From positions 1 through 64,000 of the forward strand of contig NZ_JBOEFX010000022.1 of NCBI RefSeq assembly GCF_050633125.1: DNA of 64,000 nucleotides. The letters are read 5' to 3'. Made by a program: the position numbers and the translations under genes. The notes under the pieces were generated by a model that ran no database searches, was not told where the DNA came from, and was given only the letters and a program-made list of their open reading frames with translations. Source of the DNA: Lewinella sp050633125. Its GTDB lineage: Bacteria > Bacteroidota > Bacteroidia > Chitinophagales > Saprospiraceae. This document shows, piece after piece, positions 55,220-63,640 of the stretch. The number at the start of each line of letters is the position of its first letter. The first letter of the stretch is position 1.

Positions 55220-56347
55220 CTAAACCAAGATCAACCTTAACTTCTCCATTAGCACATCCACCTCCCCCTTTCCAATATTAAGCGGCGGCAACAGCCGGAT
55301 GGTGTCAGCTTGCGCAGCAGACCCCGTAAACACACCATGCTCAAAGAGTAATTGCTTGCGCAATGGTCCCGCTGGTTCAGCAAGCTGCAAACCTAGCATC
55401 AGGCCTTCTCCTCGTACTTCTTTGATGCCAGGTAGTTGTTCCAACTGCGCTTTAAGATAAGCGCCAACTTTCCGCGCGTTCTCCTGTAACCCTTCCTGCT
55501 CCATCACTTCCAATACCGCCAAGGTAGCTACACAGGCCAAGTGATTGCCCCCAAAAGTCGTTCCCAACAAGCCATAGCTAGCCTCAAAACGGGGGTGGAT
55601 TAACACCCCTCCCACCGGAAAGCCATTACCCATTCCTTTAGCGACAGTGATCAGATCCGGTTGGATATTCGCGCGCTGGAAAGCGAAGAAATTGCCGCTC
55701 CGACCAAAGCCCGACTGGATTTCGTCCATAATCAAACAGGCACCATGCTTTTTGCATAGCGCTGCTACTCCCTCCAGAAAAGCCGGCGATGGCACATAAA
55801 TGCCAGCAATGCCCTGGATGCCCTCTACCACTACCGCGGCGACATCCTCTTTCTTCAATTCTCTTTCTACCGCTGCCGTATCATTGAGGGGCAAAAACGT
55901 TACCGGAAAAGTCGTATTGATAGGTGCCTTTATTTTGTCATTATCTGTGATATTCACCGCTGCTGATGTACGACCGTGAAATGCCTTTTCAAAGACTACG
56001 ATACGCTTCCTATCTGTCGCAAAACTTGCTACCTTCAGGGCATTCTCATTGGCTTCAGCACCACTGTTGCACAAAAAAAGCTGGTAATCGTCGCAGCCAG
56101 ATAGCTCGCCCAGCTTTTGTGACAACGCCACCTGCAAAGGGTTCTGCACCGAATTAGAGTAGAAACCGATTTTCGCCACCTGCTCCTGCAAGCGGCGCAC
56201 ATAATGAGGGTGACTATGCCCTATAGAAATGACAGCATGACCACCATAGAAATCCAGAAACTTACGATCATTTTGATCATAAACATAACAGCCTTCCGCC
56301 CTTACGGGCTCTAGGTCAAAAAGGGGATATACATCGAAGAGGTTCAT
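55220..56347 (-). CDS. argD: Acetylornithine/ornithine aminotransferase
   Basis: A PLP-dependent class III aminotransferase of arginine biosynthesis (N-acetylglutamate semialdehyde to N-acetylornithine). 375 residues. Motifs: GGHAVISIGHSHPHYV, LFLCNSGAEANENALKVASF, FEKAFHGRTSAAVNIT, the cofactor lysine in LITVAKGMGNGFPVGGVLIH, preceded by MDEIQSGFGRSG, and GTTFGGNHLACVATLAVLEV. It is the last visible gene of the arg cluster; argB, argE, argF and argH homologues are not next to it. Confidence 0.95.
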   Translation of the reverse strand: MNLFDVYPLFDLEPVRAEGCYVYDQNDRKFLDFYGGHAVISIGHSHPHYVRRLQEQVAKIGFYSNSVQNPLQVALSQKLGELSGCDDYQLFLCNSGAEANENALKVASFATDRKRIVVFEKAFHGRTSAAVNITDNDKIKAPINTTFPVTFLPLNDTAAVERELKKEDVAAVVVEGIQGIAGIYVPSPAFLEGVAALCKKHGACLIMDEIQSGFGRSGNFFAFQRANIQPDLITVAKGMGNGFPVGGVLIHPRFEASYGLLGTTFGGNHLACVATLAVLEVMEQEGLQENARKVGAYLKAQLEQLPGIKEVRGEGLMLGLQLAEPAGPLRKQLLFEHGVFTGSAAQADTIRLLPPLNIGKGEVDVLMEKLRLILV

Positions 56348-56395
56348 GTCCTATTTATTGCGCACAAAGCAAATTGAGCAAATTTATAATGAATA

Positions 56396-57361
56396 CTAAA
56401 AAACCATGGCCTTCAACTGCAACCCCGTAGTTTCCTCTAGCCCAAGGGCCAAATTCATGTTCTGTACGGCCTGCCCGGAAGCGCCTTTCAACAAATTATC
56501 AATCACGCTTATGATTAGGGCACGATCACCGTGTTTGGTTACCTGCACCAGGCATTTATTGGTATTTACCACCTGCTTCAGGTGAGGGTTTTCGGCAACT
56601 ACATGCGTAAAAACGTGTTCGCCATAATAGTCACTAAACAAAGCCTGAAGTTCTTTTTCTGAAAGCTCCGTATCAAGGTACAAAGTGGCAAATATGCCAC
56701 GAGCGAAATCTCCTCGCAGAGGTAAAAATGCCAAGTCTGACACTACTTCTCCTTGCAATAAACTCAAACTACGGCCAATCTCTGCCAAGTGCTGATGCTG
56801 GAAAGGTTTGTATACCGAAAGATTGTTATTGCGCCAGCTAAAATGTGTTGTCTGTTGCGGTTGTTGGCCCGCACCGGTAGATCCTGTAATGGCATGAATA
56901 TGCACTTCATCTTGCAGTTTTCCTGCCGCCGCCAAAGGCAGTAGGCCCAACTGAATTGCTGTAGCAAAACAGCCCGGGTTAGCAATACGCTTGCTGGCCT
57001 TTATAGCGGCTCTGTTCATTTCCGGCAAACCGTAAACGAAATCATCCGTTAACCGAAAATCTGCGCTCAAGTCTACGACCAGCGTTTCTGCTGGCACCTC
57101 ATTTTCAGCAAGCCAACCGCGAGATTTCCCGTGGCCACTACATAAAAAAACCACATCGACCTTTGGGTCTACCTCAGAGGTAAAGTCCATAAAGAAGTCA
57201 CCAGCCAAATCCTGATGAATACTACTCACAGGCTTACCTGCCTGGCTATTGCTATGAACAAAACGGAGTTCCACCGCCGGGTGGCAACGTAAAATTCGAA
57301 TCAATTCTCCGGCGGTGTATCCGGCACCACCGATAATACCTACGGTATGTTTCTTTGTCAT
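56396..57361 (-). CDS. argC: N-acetyl-gamma-glutamyl-phosphate reductase
   Basis: Reduces N-acetylglutamyl phosphate with NADPH. 321 residues. The nucleotide-binding start is VGIIGGAGYTAGELIRILRC; the catalytic cysteine sits in RIANPGCFATAIQLGLLPL; the C-terminal part has LPLRGDFARGIFATLYL and NPHLKQVVNTNKCLVQV. It lies 48 bases upstream of argD and 69 bases downstream of argG, all on the minus strand. Confidence 0.96.
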   Translation of the reverse strand: MTKKHTVGIIGGAGYTAGELIRILRCHPAVELRFVHSNSQAGKPVSSIHQDLAGDFFMDFTSEVDPKVDVVFLCSGHGKSRGWLAENEVPAETLVVDLSADFRLTDDFVYGLPEMNRAAIKASKRIANPGCFATAIQLGLLPLAAAGKLQDEVHIHAITGSTGAGQQPQQTTHFSWRNNNLSVYKPFQHQHLAEIGRSLSLLQGEVVSDLAFLPLRGDFARGIFATLYLDTELSEKELQALFSDYYGEHVFTHVVAENPHLKQVVNTNKCLVQVTKHGDRALIISVIDNLLKGASGQAVQNMNLALGLEETTGLQLKAMVF

Positions 57362-57430
57362 GGTTTGCTTTTTCTCTAACGGGTATATGCTATAGATATG
57401 GCTTTGCCAAAACCTGTCGTTATGGAGCGT

Positions 57431-58633
57431 CTATTTCGAGCTTCCTTTGGCTGCTGCCTGCACTTGCCCCGAAAGGGCCAGAATACGGGTAAAGCCTTTC
57501 ACATCGCTACCACTCCAGCCGGTGTTCATTTCGCCATATTGGCCAAAACCAGCACCTAGCATATCGTACGGAGAATCAACACCATCCAATACAAAGCGAT
57601 AAGGATGCAATGTTACAAACACATCTCCACTCACCGTCTTCTGGCTGTCCTCCAAGAAAGCTTCCATGTTCCGCATAACGGGGTCCAGAAACTGGCCTTC
57701 GTGTACCATCATCCCGTACCAGTTGCCTAATTGTTCTTTCCAATACAGCTGCCATTTGGCAAGGGTGTGCTTTTCCAATAAGTGGTGTCCCTTTATAATC
57801 AGCATCGGAGCAGCTGCAGCAAAACCTACCCGCCCTTTGATCCCAATAATCGTATCTCCTACGTGAACGTCCCGCCCAATTCCATAAGGCGCTGCAACTG
57901 CTTCCAAGGCCTGCACCGCTGCTACTGAGTGATCGAAACGCTCGCCATCAAAACCAACAAACTGACCTTCTTCAAAATGAAGCTTCAAGGTTCGTGCTTC
58001 GGTGACCGTTACCGGTACTGGCCACGCTTCTTCGGGTAAATTCTGGTGCGAAGTCAGTGTTTCCTGTCCTCCTACCGAAGTACCCCAGATGCCCTGATTG
58101 ATACTGTATTTACCTTTCTTATCCGGCCATGAAACACCATGCCTTGCCAAGTAAGCTACTTCTGCTTCTCTACTTAATTGCTGGTCGCGAATAGGGGTGA
58201 TAATCTCTACCCCTGGTGCCAACAATTGAAACGTAAGGTCGAAACGAACCTGGTCGTTTCCGGCGCCGGTACTTCCATGTGCAATAGCATCAGCGCCAAT
58301 CAGGTTGGCATACTTAGCGACTTCCAAGGCTTGAAACATCCGTTCAGCACTTACAGAAAGTGGATAGGTTTGGTATCGCAGGGAATTTCCATACACCAAG
58401 AATCGCAAACACTCCTCGTAAAGCGCTTCGGTCACATTTACTGCCTGGTAGGAAGTGGCGCCTAATGTAAAGGCCCGCTCTTCCATTTCTTGTAATTCCA
58501 CAGGAGAAAATCCTCCTGTATCTACAGTCAAGGCATGTACATCATAACCATGTTCTTTGGTCAGGTATTTTATACAATAAGAGGTATCAAGGCCTCCGCT
58601 ATAGGCCAATACTATTTTTTTGGGCGTTGTCAT
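57431..58633 (-). CDS. argG: Argininosuccinate synthase
   Basis: Ligates citrulline and aspartate with ATP. 400 residues. The P-loop-like start is KIVLAYSGGLDTSYCIKYL, then DVHALTVDTGG, and AHGSTGAGNDQVRFDLTFQL, LLAPGVEIITPIRDQQL and KKGKYSINQGIWGTSVGG. Its ATG overlaps the stop of the upstream GNAT gene by one base, so the two are translationally coupled. Confidence 0.96.
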   Translation of the reverse strand: MTTPKKIVLAYSGGLDTSYCIKYLTKEHGYDVHALTVDTGGFSPVELQEMEERAFTLGATSYQAVNVTEALYEECLRFLVYGNSLRYQTYPLSVSAERMFQALEVAKYANLIGADAIAHGSTGAGNDQVRFDLTFQLLAPGVEIITPIRDQQLSREAEVAYLARHGVSWPDKKGKYSINQGIWGTSVGGQETLTSHQNLPEEAWPVPVTVTEARTLKLHFEEGQFVGFDGERFDHSVAAVQALEAVAAPYGIGRDVHVGDTIIGIKGRVGFAAAAPMLIIKGHHLLEKHTLAKWQLYWKEQLGNWYGMMVHEGQFLDPVMRNMEAFLEDSQKTVSGDVFVTLHPYRFVLDGVDSPYDMLGAGFGQYGEMNTGWSGSDVKGFTRILALSGQVQAAAKGSSK

Positions 58634-59223
58634 TATTCTGATGGTTGATTGGGTAAAATAAGATTACTGAGATCGGTAGCCAGGGTTGTGGTTTCTTCCA
58701 ATGCCGGTGCCAACATGGCTGTACACAGGCACATCCGGCGTTCATTCCGTTCAAGGATATCGAAGTTAGGACACGATTGACACCCATTCCAAAAAGCCTC
58801 ATCCTGGGTGAGTTCCGAGAAGGTTACTGGCTCGTACCCCAAGCGAGAATTAATCCGCATGACAGCAAGGCTCGTGGTGATCCCGAAAACATGAGCAGAT
58901 GGGTATTTTTCACGCGAAAGTTGAAAGACTCGCTCCTTGATCTTTCGAGCCAGCCCTAATCGCCTAAATTCCGGTGCTACAATGAGGCCAGAATTGGCAA
59001 CATATCGGTCGTGGCTCCATACTTCGATGTAACAAAAGCCCGCCAGTTGGCCATCACAAAGGGCAATAACTGCGTTACCATTCTCAAATTTGGTACACAC
59101 ATACTCCGGCTTACGCTCGGCAATTCCCGTGCCTCGCACTTTTGCCGATTCTTTGATCAATTCACAAATAGCCGGGGCGTAGTGGAAATCGTTGGCATCA
59201 GCCACCCGAATAATAATTTCCAT
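58633..59223 (-). CDS. GNAT N-acetyltransferase of the arginine cluster
   Basis: 196 residues from the ATG at 59223 (MEIIIRVADANDFHYAPAIC); the frame runs further upstream without homology. Acetyl-CoA motif: VAPEFRRLGLARKIKERVFQ, preceded by YVANSGLIVAPEF. It has a Cys-rich tail (FWNGCQSCPNFDILE) of the kind seen in Bacteroidota arg operons, where this protein is thought to make N-acetylglutamate in place of a classic ArgA or ArgJ. It is the first gene of the cluster and overlaps argG by one base. Confidence 0.85.
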   Translation of the reverse strand: MEIIIRVADANDFHYAPAICELIKESAKVRGTGIAERKPEYVCTKFENGNAVIALCDGQLAGFCYIEVWSHDRYVANSGLIVAPEFRRLGLARKIKERVFQLSREKYPSAHVFGITTSLAVMRINSRLGYEPVTFSELTQDEAFWNGCQSCPNFDILERNERRMCLCTAMLAPALEETTTLATDLSNLILPNQPSE

Positions 59224-59339
59224 TGAAAATAACTTGATAAGTAAGTAAGAGAACACCCTACGTTAAAAGGGGGTGTCCAGACTAGCTCTGGTTCTGTAAC
59301 AGGAAAACTGCTCGAAATGAGGGAAGGAAGACTTTACTA

Positions 59340-59418
59340 AAAGCCCACCCGGTGGGATAATATGACAGTGTTGCGCCCCAAAGGGCGACGACGCTCAAGG
59401 CGGCGGCGGCTCGCAAAA
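59340..59418. repeat. GC-rich intergenic island
   Basis: A short GC-rich block with two small hairpins (cccacccggtggg; cgccccaaagggcg) and gcggcggcgg, in an otherwise AT-rich gap between the divergent arg cluster and the DUF1223 gene. It is the same kind of island as at 46.1 kb. Confidence 0.4.
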
Positions 59419-59529
59419 AAGGTAATATTTTGAACCAATTTTTTCATATTGTCCGTAAATGTACAGGCCTTTAACCAACGAAGCAAGATTAAATAGCGTT
59501 TATTTTACGATACCAAAAGCAGGAAAATA

Positions 59530-60324
59530 ATGCCTCTTCAATTAAAAATAACTGGAAGCTTGCTATTAGCAGCCTTATTCATTGCCTGCTTAAGAGGAGG
59601 TAACAATAACGAATTAGACGCAAGTCCTACTGCCATAAATAAAACAATACCTCCCCAAACTGTTCTGGTAGAACTATTTACTTCCCAAGGATGCTCTAGT
59701 TGCCCACCAGCAGACCGGGTATTACAACGGCTGGTGGATGAAGCCGAAGAAGGCAACATGGCGGTAATTGCACTTTCCTATCATGTCGACTACTGGAATC
59801 GCCTGGGATGGACAGATCCCTACAGTCAGGCTGTTTTTTCCGAACGCCAACGCCAGTACGCTCAAGTATTACCCGACCATCGGGTTTACACCCCTCAAAT
59901 GGTTATCCAAGGCCAACGTGCTCACGTAGGGTCACGAGAAAAAGAAGTCAGGGCAACGATTCAGCATATATCCCAACAAGCTCCAACAAATAGCCTTTTG
60001 GCCTCCCTAAACCCAGCTAAAAACAACAGAAACAGTAGAGAAATAACTTATGAAATAACCGGGGAAACCAATACCATTGTATTGCAAATCGCGCTTGTTG
60101 AAACAGCCCTGGCCAACGATGTCCCCCGTGGAGAAAACAGCGGACACCACCTCACTCATACCAATGTAGTAAGAGCATTAACCAGTGAGATCAACCCTAA
60201 GTCGCAAGGTACTTTAACCATTGACACCAGCACATTAGGCACCTCTTCCAATGGCAAGGCCATTCTCTTTATACAGGATGCTGAGCAGCTGACTGTTTTA
60301 GCAGCAGCTGAAGTGGCCTTGTAA
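59530..60324 (+). CDS. DUF1223 thioredoxin-fold protein
   Basis: 264 residues with an N-terminal signal (LQLKITGSLLLAALFIAC, possibly a lipoprotein). The DUF1223 core is plain: VLVELFTSQGCSSCPPADRV (the CxxC of a thioredoxin fold), VIALSYHVDYWNRLGWTDPY, SQAVFSERQRQYAQVLPDHR, VYTPQMVIQGQRAHVGS. A second beta-rich domain follows (about 160-264). It is probably periplasmic and redox-active. The role is unknown. A convergent terminator follows. Confidence 0.88.
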   Translation: MPLQLKITGSLLLAALFIACLRGGNNNELDASPTAINKTIPPQTVLVELFTSQGCSSCPPADRVLQRLVDEAEEGNMAVIALSYHVDYWNRLGWTDPYSQAVFSERQRQYAQVLPDHRVYTPQMVIQGQRAHVGSREKEVRATIQHISQQAPTNSLLASLNPAKNNRNSREITYEITGETNTIVLQIALVETALANDVPRGENSGHHLTHTNVVRALTSEINPKSQGTLTIDTSTLGTSSNGKAILFIQDAEQLTVLAAAEVAL

Positions 60325-60331
60325 AAACAGG

Positions 60332-60363
60332 AAGGGATTCGCCGTATTATCAGCGAATCCCTT
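60332..60363. terminator. Bidirectional terminator
   Basis: Arms aagggattcgc and gcgaatccctt pair perfectly over 11 bases with a 10-base loop, between the convergent DUF1223 and tonB-like genes. A short A run flanks it on the left; there is no long T tract on the right. Confidence 0.7.
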
Positions 60364-60385
60364 TACTATAATGCTTATAAATATT

Positions 60386-61324
60386 TTAATGATCTACCTG
60401 CAAAACAAATTTGATAGGAAGGTTAAAGTAAACCGGCACACTACGGCCTCTTTGCTTCCCTGGCGTCCATTTTTCAGGAAGATTACGCATTAATTTCACT
60501 ACCCGAAGTGCTTCAGCACCACAATCTGCGCCAATATCTCTGAGGATTTCTGCATCCTCAATAGAACCATCATCCTGTACAACAAAGCGGACAACTACGG
60601 TACCAGAGACATTATTATCACGGGCGATAGCTGGGTACTTGATATTATCGTAGATAAACTCTAGCAACTTTTGCTGAGAACAAGCCATTTTTTCCTCTTT
60701 CGTTCCAACATCTTCACAACCAGGGAAGCGAGGCATATCCTCTACAATTTTGAAAATTTCTTTCACTTCCAATGCTTGGGGGGGTGGAGGTGGTGGAGGT
60801 GGTGGGGCAGGCCCTTTATCTACATTTGTTACAGGCGCATTACTCACCGCCAAATCAGCACTAGCAGATTGATCGGAAAACGTTTCCTGTTCGTCAAGGA
60901 GAACGGCATCAGAAGGTACCTCTTCAATGACGGGGGGCGGAGGAGGTGGTGGAGGTGGAGGTGTTGTCGTTTGAGGAGGTGCCTCCATCTCAATGTCAAA
61001 ATCCATTTCCATTGCGCCTTCCGGAATATCGACCTTATTCTCAAACTGTGTCCAGTTAAAAGCCATTACCGTAAGGGCCAAAACGACGACTAATCCTAAT
61101 TTCCAGAAGATACCAGTATTGTGCAACACATCTACTTCAGGATACTTATTCCGTGCCTTAATTTCAGCACCTACAGGATCATTTGCGTGTTGGGATTTGA
61201 GATTAGTTTGGGCAAGGTTCGATAAACGATATCGTCCCGCAATGATTATTCCGATGACCAAGGCAGCCAGAAGGCCGAGACCAAGAAACACTTCGGAGCC
61301 GGTGAAGGAAAAGTTAGTAAACAT
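60386..61324 (-). CDS. TonB energy transducer with extra N-terminal helix
   Basis: 312 residues. It starts with an additional membrane helix (EVFLGLGLLAALVIGIIIAG) and a charged link (GAEIKARNKYPEVDVLHN), then the usual TonB anchor (GLVVVLALTVMAFNW), a proline-rich periplasmic span with two long proline runs (about 120-130 and 175-183), and the TonB C-terminal domain (EFIYDNIKYPAIARDNNVSG, TVVVRFVVQDDGSIEDAEIL, RNLPEKWTPGKQRGRSVPVY, FNLPIKFVL). It couples the proton gradient to outer-membrane uptake. ExbB/ExbD are not adjacent. The extra helix is unusual for a TonB. Confidence 0.9.
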   Translation of the reverse strand: MFTNFSFTGSEVFLGLGLLAALVIGIIIAGRYRLSNLAQTNLKSQHANDPVGAEIKARNKYPEVDVLHNTGIFWKLGLVVVLALTVMAFNWTQFENKVDIPEGAMEMDFDIEMEAPPQTTTPPPPPPPPPPVIEEVPSDAVLLDEQETFSDQSASADLAVSNAPVTNVDKGPAPPPPPPPPPQALEVKEIFKIVEDMPRFPGCEDVGTKEEKMACSQQKLLEFIYDNIKYPAIARDNNVSGTVVVRFVVQDDGSIEDAEILRDIGADCGAEALRVVKLMRNLPEKWTPGKQRGRSVPVYFNLPIKFVLQVDH

Positions 61325-61344
61325 AATATGCTGGTTTTAATACT

Positions 61345-61360
61345 GATCAAATGCTTGATC
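61345..61360. promoter_or_regulatory. Inverted repeat GATCAA-N4-TTGATC upstream of tonB
   Basis: A perfect dyad 21 bases before the tonB start; a second small dyad, ctgacattcgtcag, is at 61397-61410. It could be a regulator site. No factor is identifiable. Confidence 0.35.
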
Positions 61361-61456
61361 TTGGTACTAAATTCCGGATATATTATCCTCCTTTTTCTGA
61401 CATTCGTCAGTATGACAAGATAATCTTTATCACAAGGGCTATTATTTCAACAACTT

Positions 61457-62260
61457 TTAACCTTTAAGCATTTCCATCACGGGGTGCATCTGCCAGTGGA
61501 GCCTGGTAAAGAGGGAGAGGTCTGCTACCTCCCCAGAACGATAAAACTGGTATTCGGCCTGATGTGCAGAGCTGGCTGCTAAGGCTAGATTTTCCAACCG
61601 CCTGGCTACCTGTCGAGCTACAGCAGGAGCCGGGTCAATAATCTTACAGTCGTTTGGTACGATATCTTTTAGAAAGGGAAGTAGAAACGGATAGTGCGTA
61701 CACCCCAAAACGATGGTATCGACTTTCTCTTGCAGCATGGGAACTAAAATTTCTTTTAGCTGCTCGATGGTATCAGGGTGATTAAGTTTACCTGCTTCGA
61801 TAAGGGGGACGAGGCCGATGCAAGGGTTTTCAAAAACTTGCACATTTGCGGCATAGCGGCGCATCAGTTCTGCATAGCGCTCGCTTCGTATGGTAGAGAG
61901 CGTGGCCAGCACACCTACCTTGCCTGAGCGGGTAGCCTCTGCTGCCGGTTTTACGGCTGGCTCCATCCCTACGAAAGGAATTTCGGGCCATTGCTCCCGT
62001 AAGGATTCTAAGCCCGCCGCAGTAGCTGTATTGCAAGCCACGACGATCATTTTGCATTGATGATTCAGTAGAAACTGGGTGATTTCTGCTGAGAAATCAG
62101 TAATCTCTTTGCGGGACCTTGGCCCATAGGGAACCCGGCCGGTATCCGCAAAATAAATTAGGCTCTCGTTGGGCAAGAGACCAGAAATAGCATTGGCGAC
62201 CGAAAGGCCGCCAATGCCGGAGTCAAAAACTCCAATCGGATTATTATTTCCGGAAGACAA
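61457..62260 (-). CDS. murI: Glutamate racemase
   Basis: Makes D-glutamate for peptidoglycan. 267 residues. Motifs: IGVFDSGIGGLSVANAISGL (catalytic Asp region), YFADTGRVPYGPRS, IVVACNTATAAGLESLR (first catalytic Cys), and VLGCTHYPFLLPFLKDIV (second catalytic Cys). Its start is only 2 bases after the stop of the upstream Skp-like gene, so the three genes are probably one transcript. Confidence 0.96.
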   Translation of the reverse strand: MSSGNNNPIGVFDSGIGGLSVANAISGLLPNESLIYFADTGRVPYGPRSRKEITDFSAEITQFLLNHQCKMIVVACNTATAAGLESLREQWPEIPFVGMEPAVKPAAEATRSGKVGVLATLSTIRSERYAELMRRYAANVQVFENPCIGLVPLIEAGKLNHPDTIEQLKEILVPMLQEKVDTIVLGCTHYPFLLPFLKDIVPNDCKIIDPAPAVARQVARRLENLALAASSAHQAEYQFYRSGEVADLSLFTRLHWQMHPVMEMLKG

Positions 62261-62262
62261 AA

Positions 62263-62772
62263 CTAGATATTGATCTTAGCCTTTACAGCTTCGCTCATAT
62301 CCTGGCTTTCTTCACTGTACAGTAGAACTTGCTTGTCGAAGATAAACGTGAAACCATTTTCTTCAGCAACAGATGCAATAGCTTCGTTTAAGCTATCATA
62401 GATAGGCTCCAATAATTCGGTGCGCTTATCCTGAATTTGCTGAACCATGCCTTGCTCTTCCTGAGCTAATTCCTGCTGGCGTGCTTCTAACGCTCTCTGC
62501 TGTTCTTCCTGCTGTATCCGTGAAAGTTCTCCACGTTCTACTTTCTGCTGGAAAGCTTGAACATCCTGCTGAAACTGGGTAATACTAGCTTCCAGTTTCT
62601 TTTGCAACTGTGCCTGTAGTGCTTCCAGGTTAGCTTCTGCCTGCTTTACGGCAGGAAGTTCCGCCAAAATGGCCTGAGCATCAACGTAACCGAAGGTCTG
62701 CTGAGCTTGAGCAGTAAAAGCAAAGGCGAACATTGCAAGGGTTAAAGCGCCTATTTTAAATACATTCTTCAT
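62263..62772 (-). CDS. Skp/OmpH-family periplasmic chaperone (second copy)
   Basis: 169 residues from the ATG at 62772 (MKNVFKIGALTLAMFAFAFT...AQAQ signal); the frame extends upstream into the intergenic region. After QTFGYVDAQAILAELPAVKQ comes a long charged coiled coil rich in Q and E (about 50-125), then the C-terminal strand KQVLLYSEESQDMSE. It helps outer-membrane proteins cross the periplasm. It lies between another Skp-like gene and murI. Confidence 0.9.
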   Translation of the reverse strand: MKNVFKIGALTLAMFAFAFTAQAQQTFGYVDAQAILAELPAVKQAEANLEALQAQLQKKLEASITQFQQDVQAFQQKVERGELSRIQQEEQQRALEARQQELAQEEQGMVQQIQDKRTELLEPIYDSLNEAIASVAEENGFTFIFDKQVLLYSEESQDMSEAVKAKINI

Positions 62773-62853
62773 CTCTTCTAGTGATTTTGTGTAACTCTCA
62801 AATGTTGTGATCAATGAATTGGCCGGCAAAATTAGTTGTTTTTTTTCAACCAA

Positions 62854-63366
62854 TTAAAGTCTACGAAGAATATCCTCCGTTTTATTGTACTGGGGGTTAG
62901 AGAAAATCATTCCTGAATCGCTAGAGCGATCAAAAATAAAATCATAACCTCGCTCATTGGCATAACTTTCGATAGCTGCGTAGACTTTCTCCTGAATCGG
63001 TTGTACAAGCTGCTGGCGGCGACTGAATAGTTGCCCTTCTGGGCCAAAACGTTCGCGCTGCATATCTCGTACAGCTTTTTCTTTATTCATAATCTCTTCT
63101 TCACGCTGCTTTCGTGCGTCTTCGCTAAGAAGGACTTGTTCTGCCTGGTATTGGTTGTACATGCCCTTAATTAAATCGTATTCTTTGGCAATTTCCTGCC
63201 GCCATTGATTGGCCAAACGATCGAGTTCCGTTTGAGCTTCTTGGTATTCTACGATGTTTTCCAGGATTTCCTGAACATCAACAAAAGCGATTTTTTGTGC
63301 ATTGGCCGAAAGGCTGAAAAAGAAGAGTGCTCCGAAGAACAGTGGTAATATTTTGCGGTACATCAT
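62854..63366 (-). CDS. Skp/OmpH-family periplasmic chaperone (first copy)
   Basis: 170 residues starting at the ATG at 63366 or the next codon (MMYRKILPLFFGALFFFSLS...ANAQ signal). The pattern KIAFVDVQEILENIVEYQEA opens the Skp fold, followed by a helical arm (about 55-130) and the closing YDFIFDRSSDSGMIFSN. It is 81 bases upstream of the second copy. In Bacteroidota such pairs usually follow bamA; here the neighbour is a divergent M48 protease. Confidence 0.9.
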   Translation of the reverse strand: MMYRKILPLFFGALFFFSLSANAQKIAFVDVQEILENIVEYQEAQTELDRLANQWRQEIAKEYDLIKGMYNQYQAEQVLLSEDARKQREEEIMNKEKAVRDMQRERFGPEGQLFSRRQQLVQPIQEKVYAAIESYANERGYDFIFDRSSDSGMIFSNPQYNKTEDILRRL

Positions 63367-63640
63367 AACGGGTAATGAATTAATTGCTTTGAATTCAAGG
63401 CCAAAATTAAAATTTATCTTCACCTTGTGGACGGATTAACAACGAAAAAGATACAAAGAGGGCCGAAGTTAGCTACTGTCTTTAACTATTGTTTAACGGC
63501 TATGGATTATTTTTATAATCCCTTACCTTTTTTTTAACAAGGTCTATAGCATTTTCGTTGTTTAGTCACGTTTAATAGTCTGCACCTGACAAAATACGTT
63601 GGTGCTGTTCCTTATCAACCAACCTCAAACGTTTTATAAT

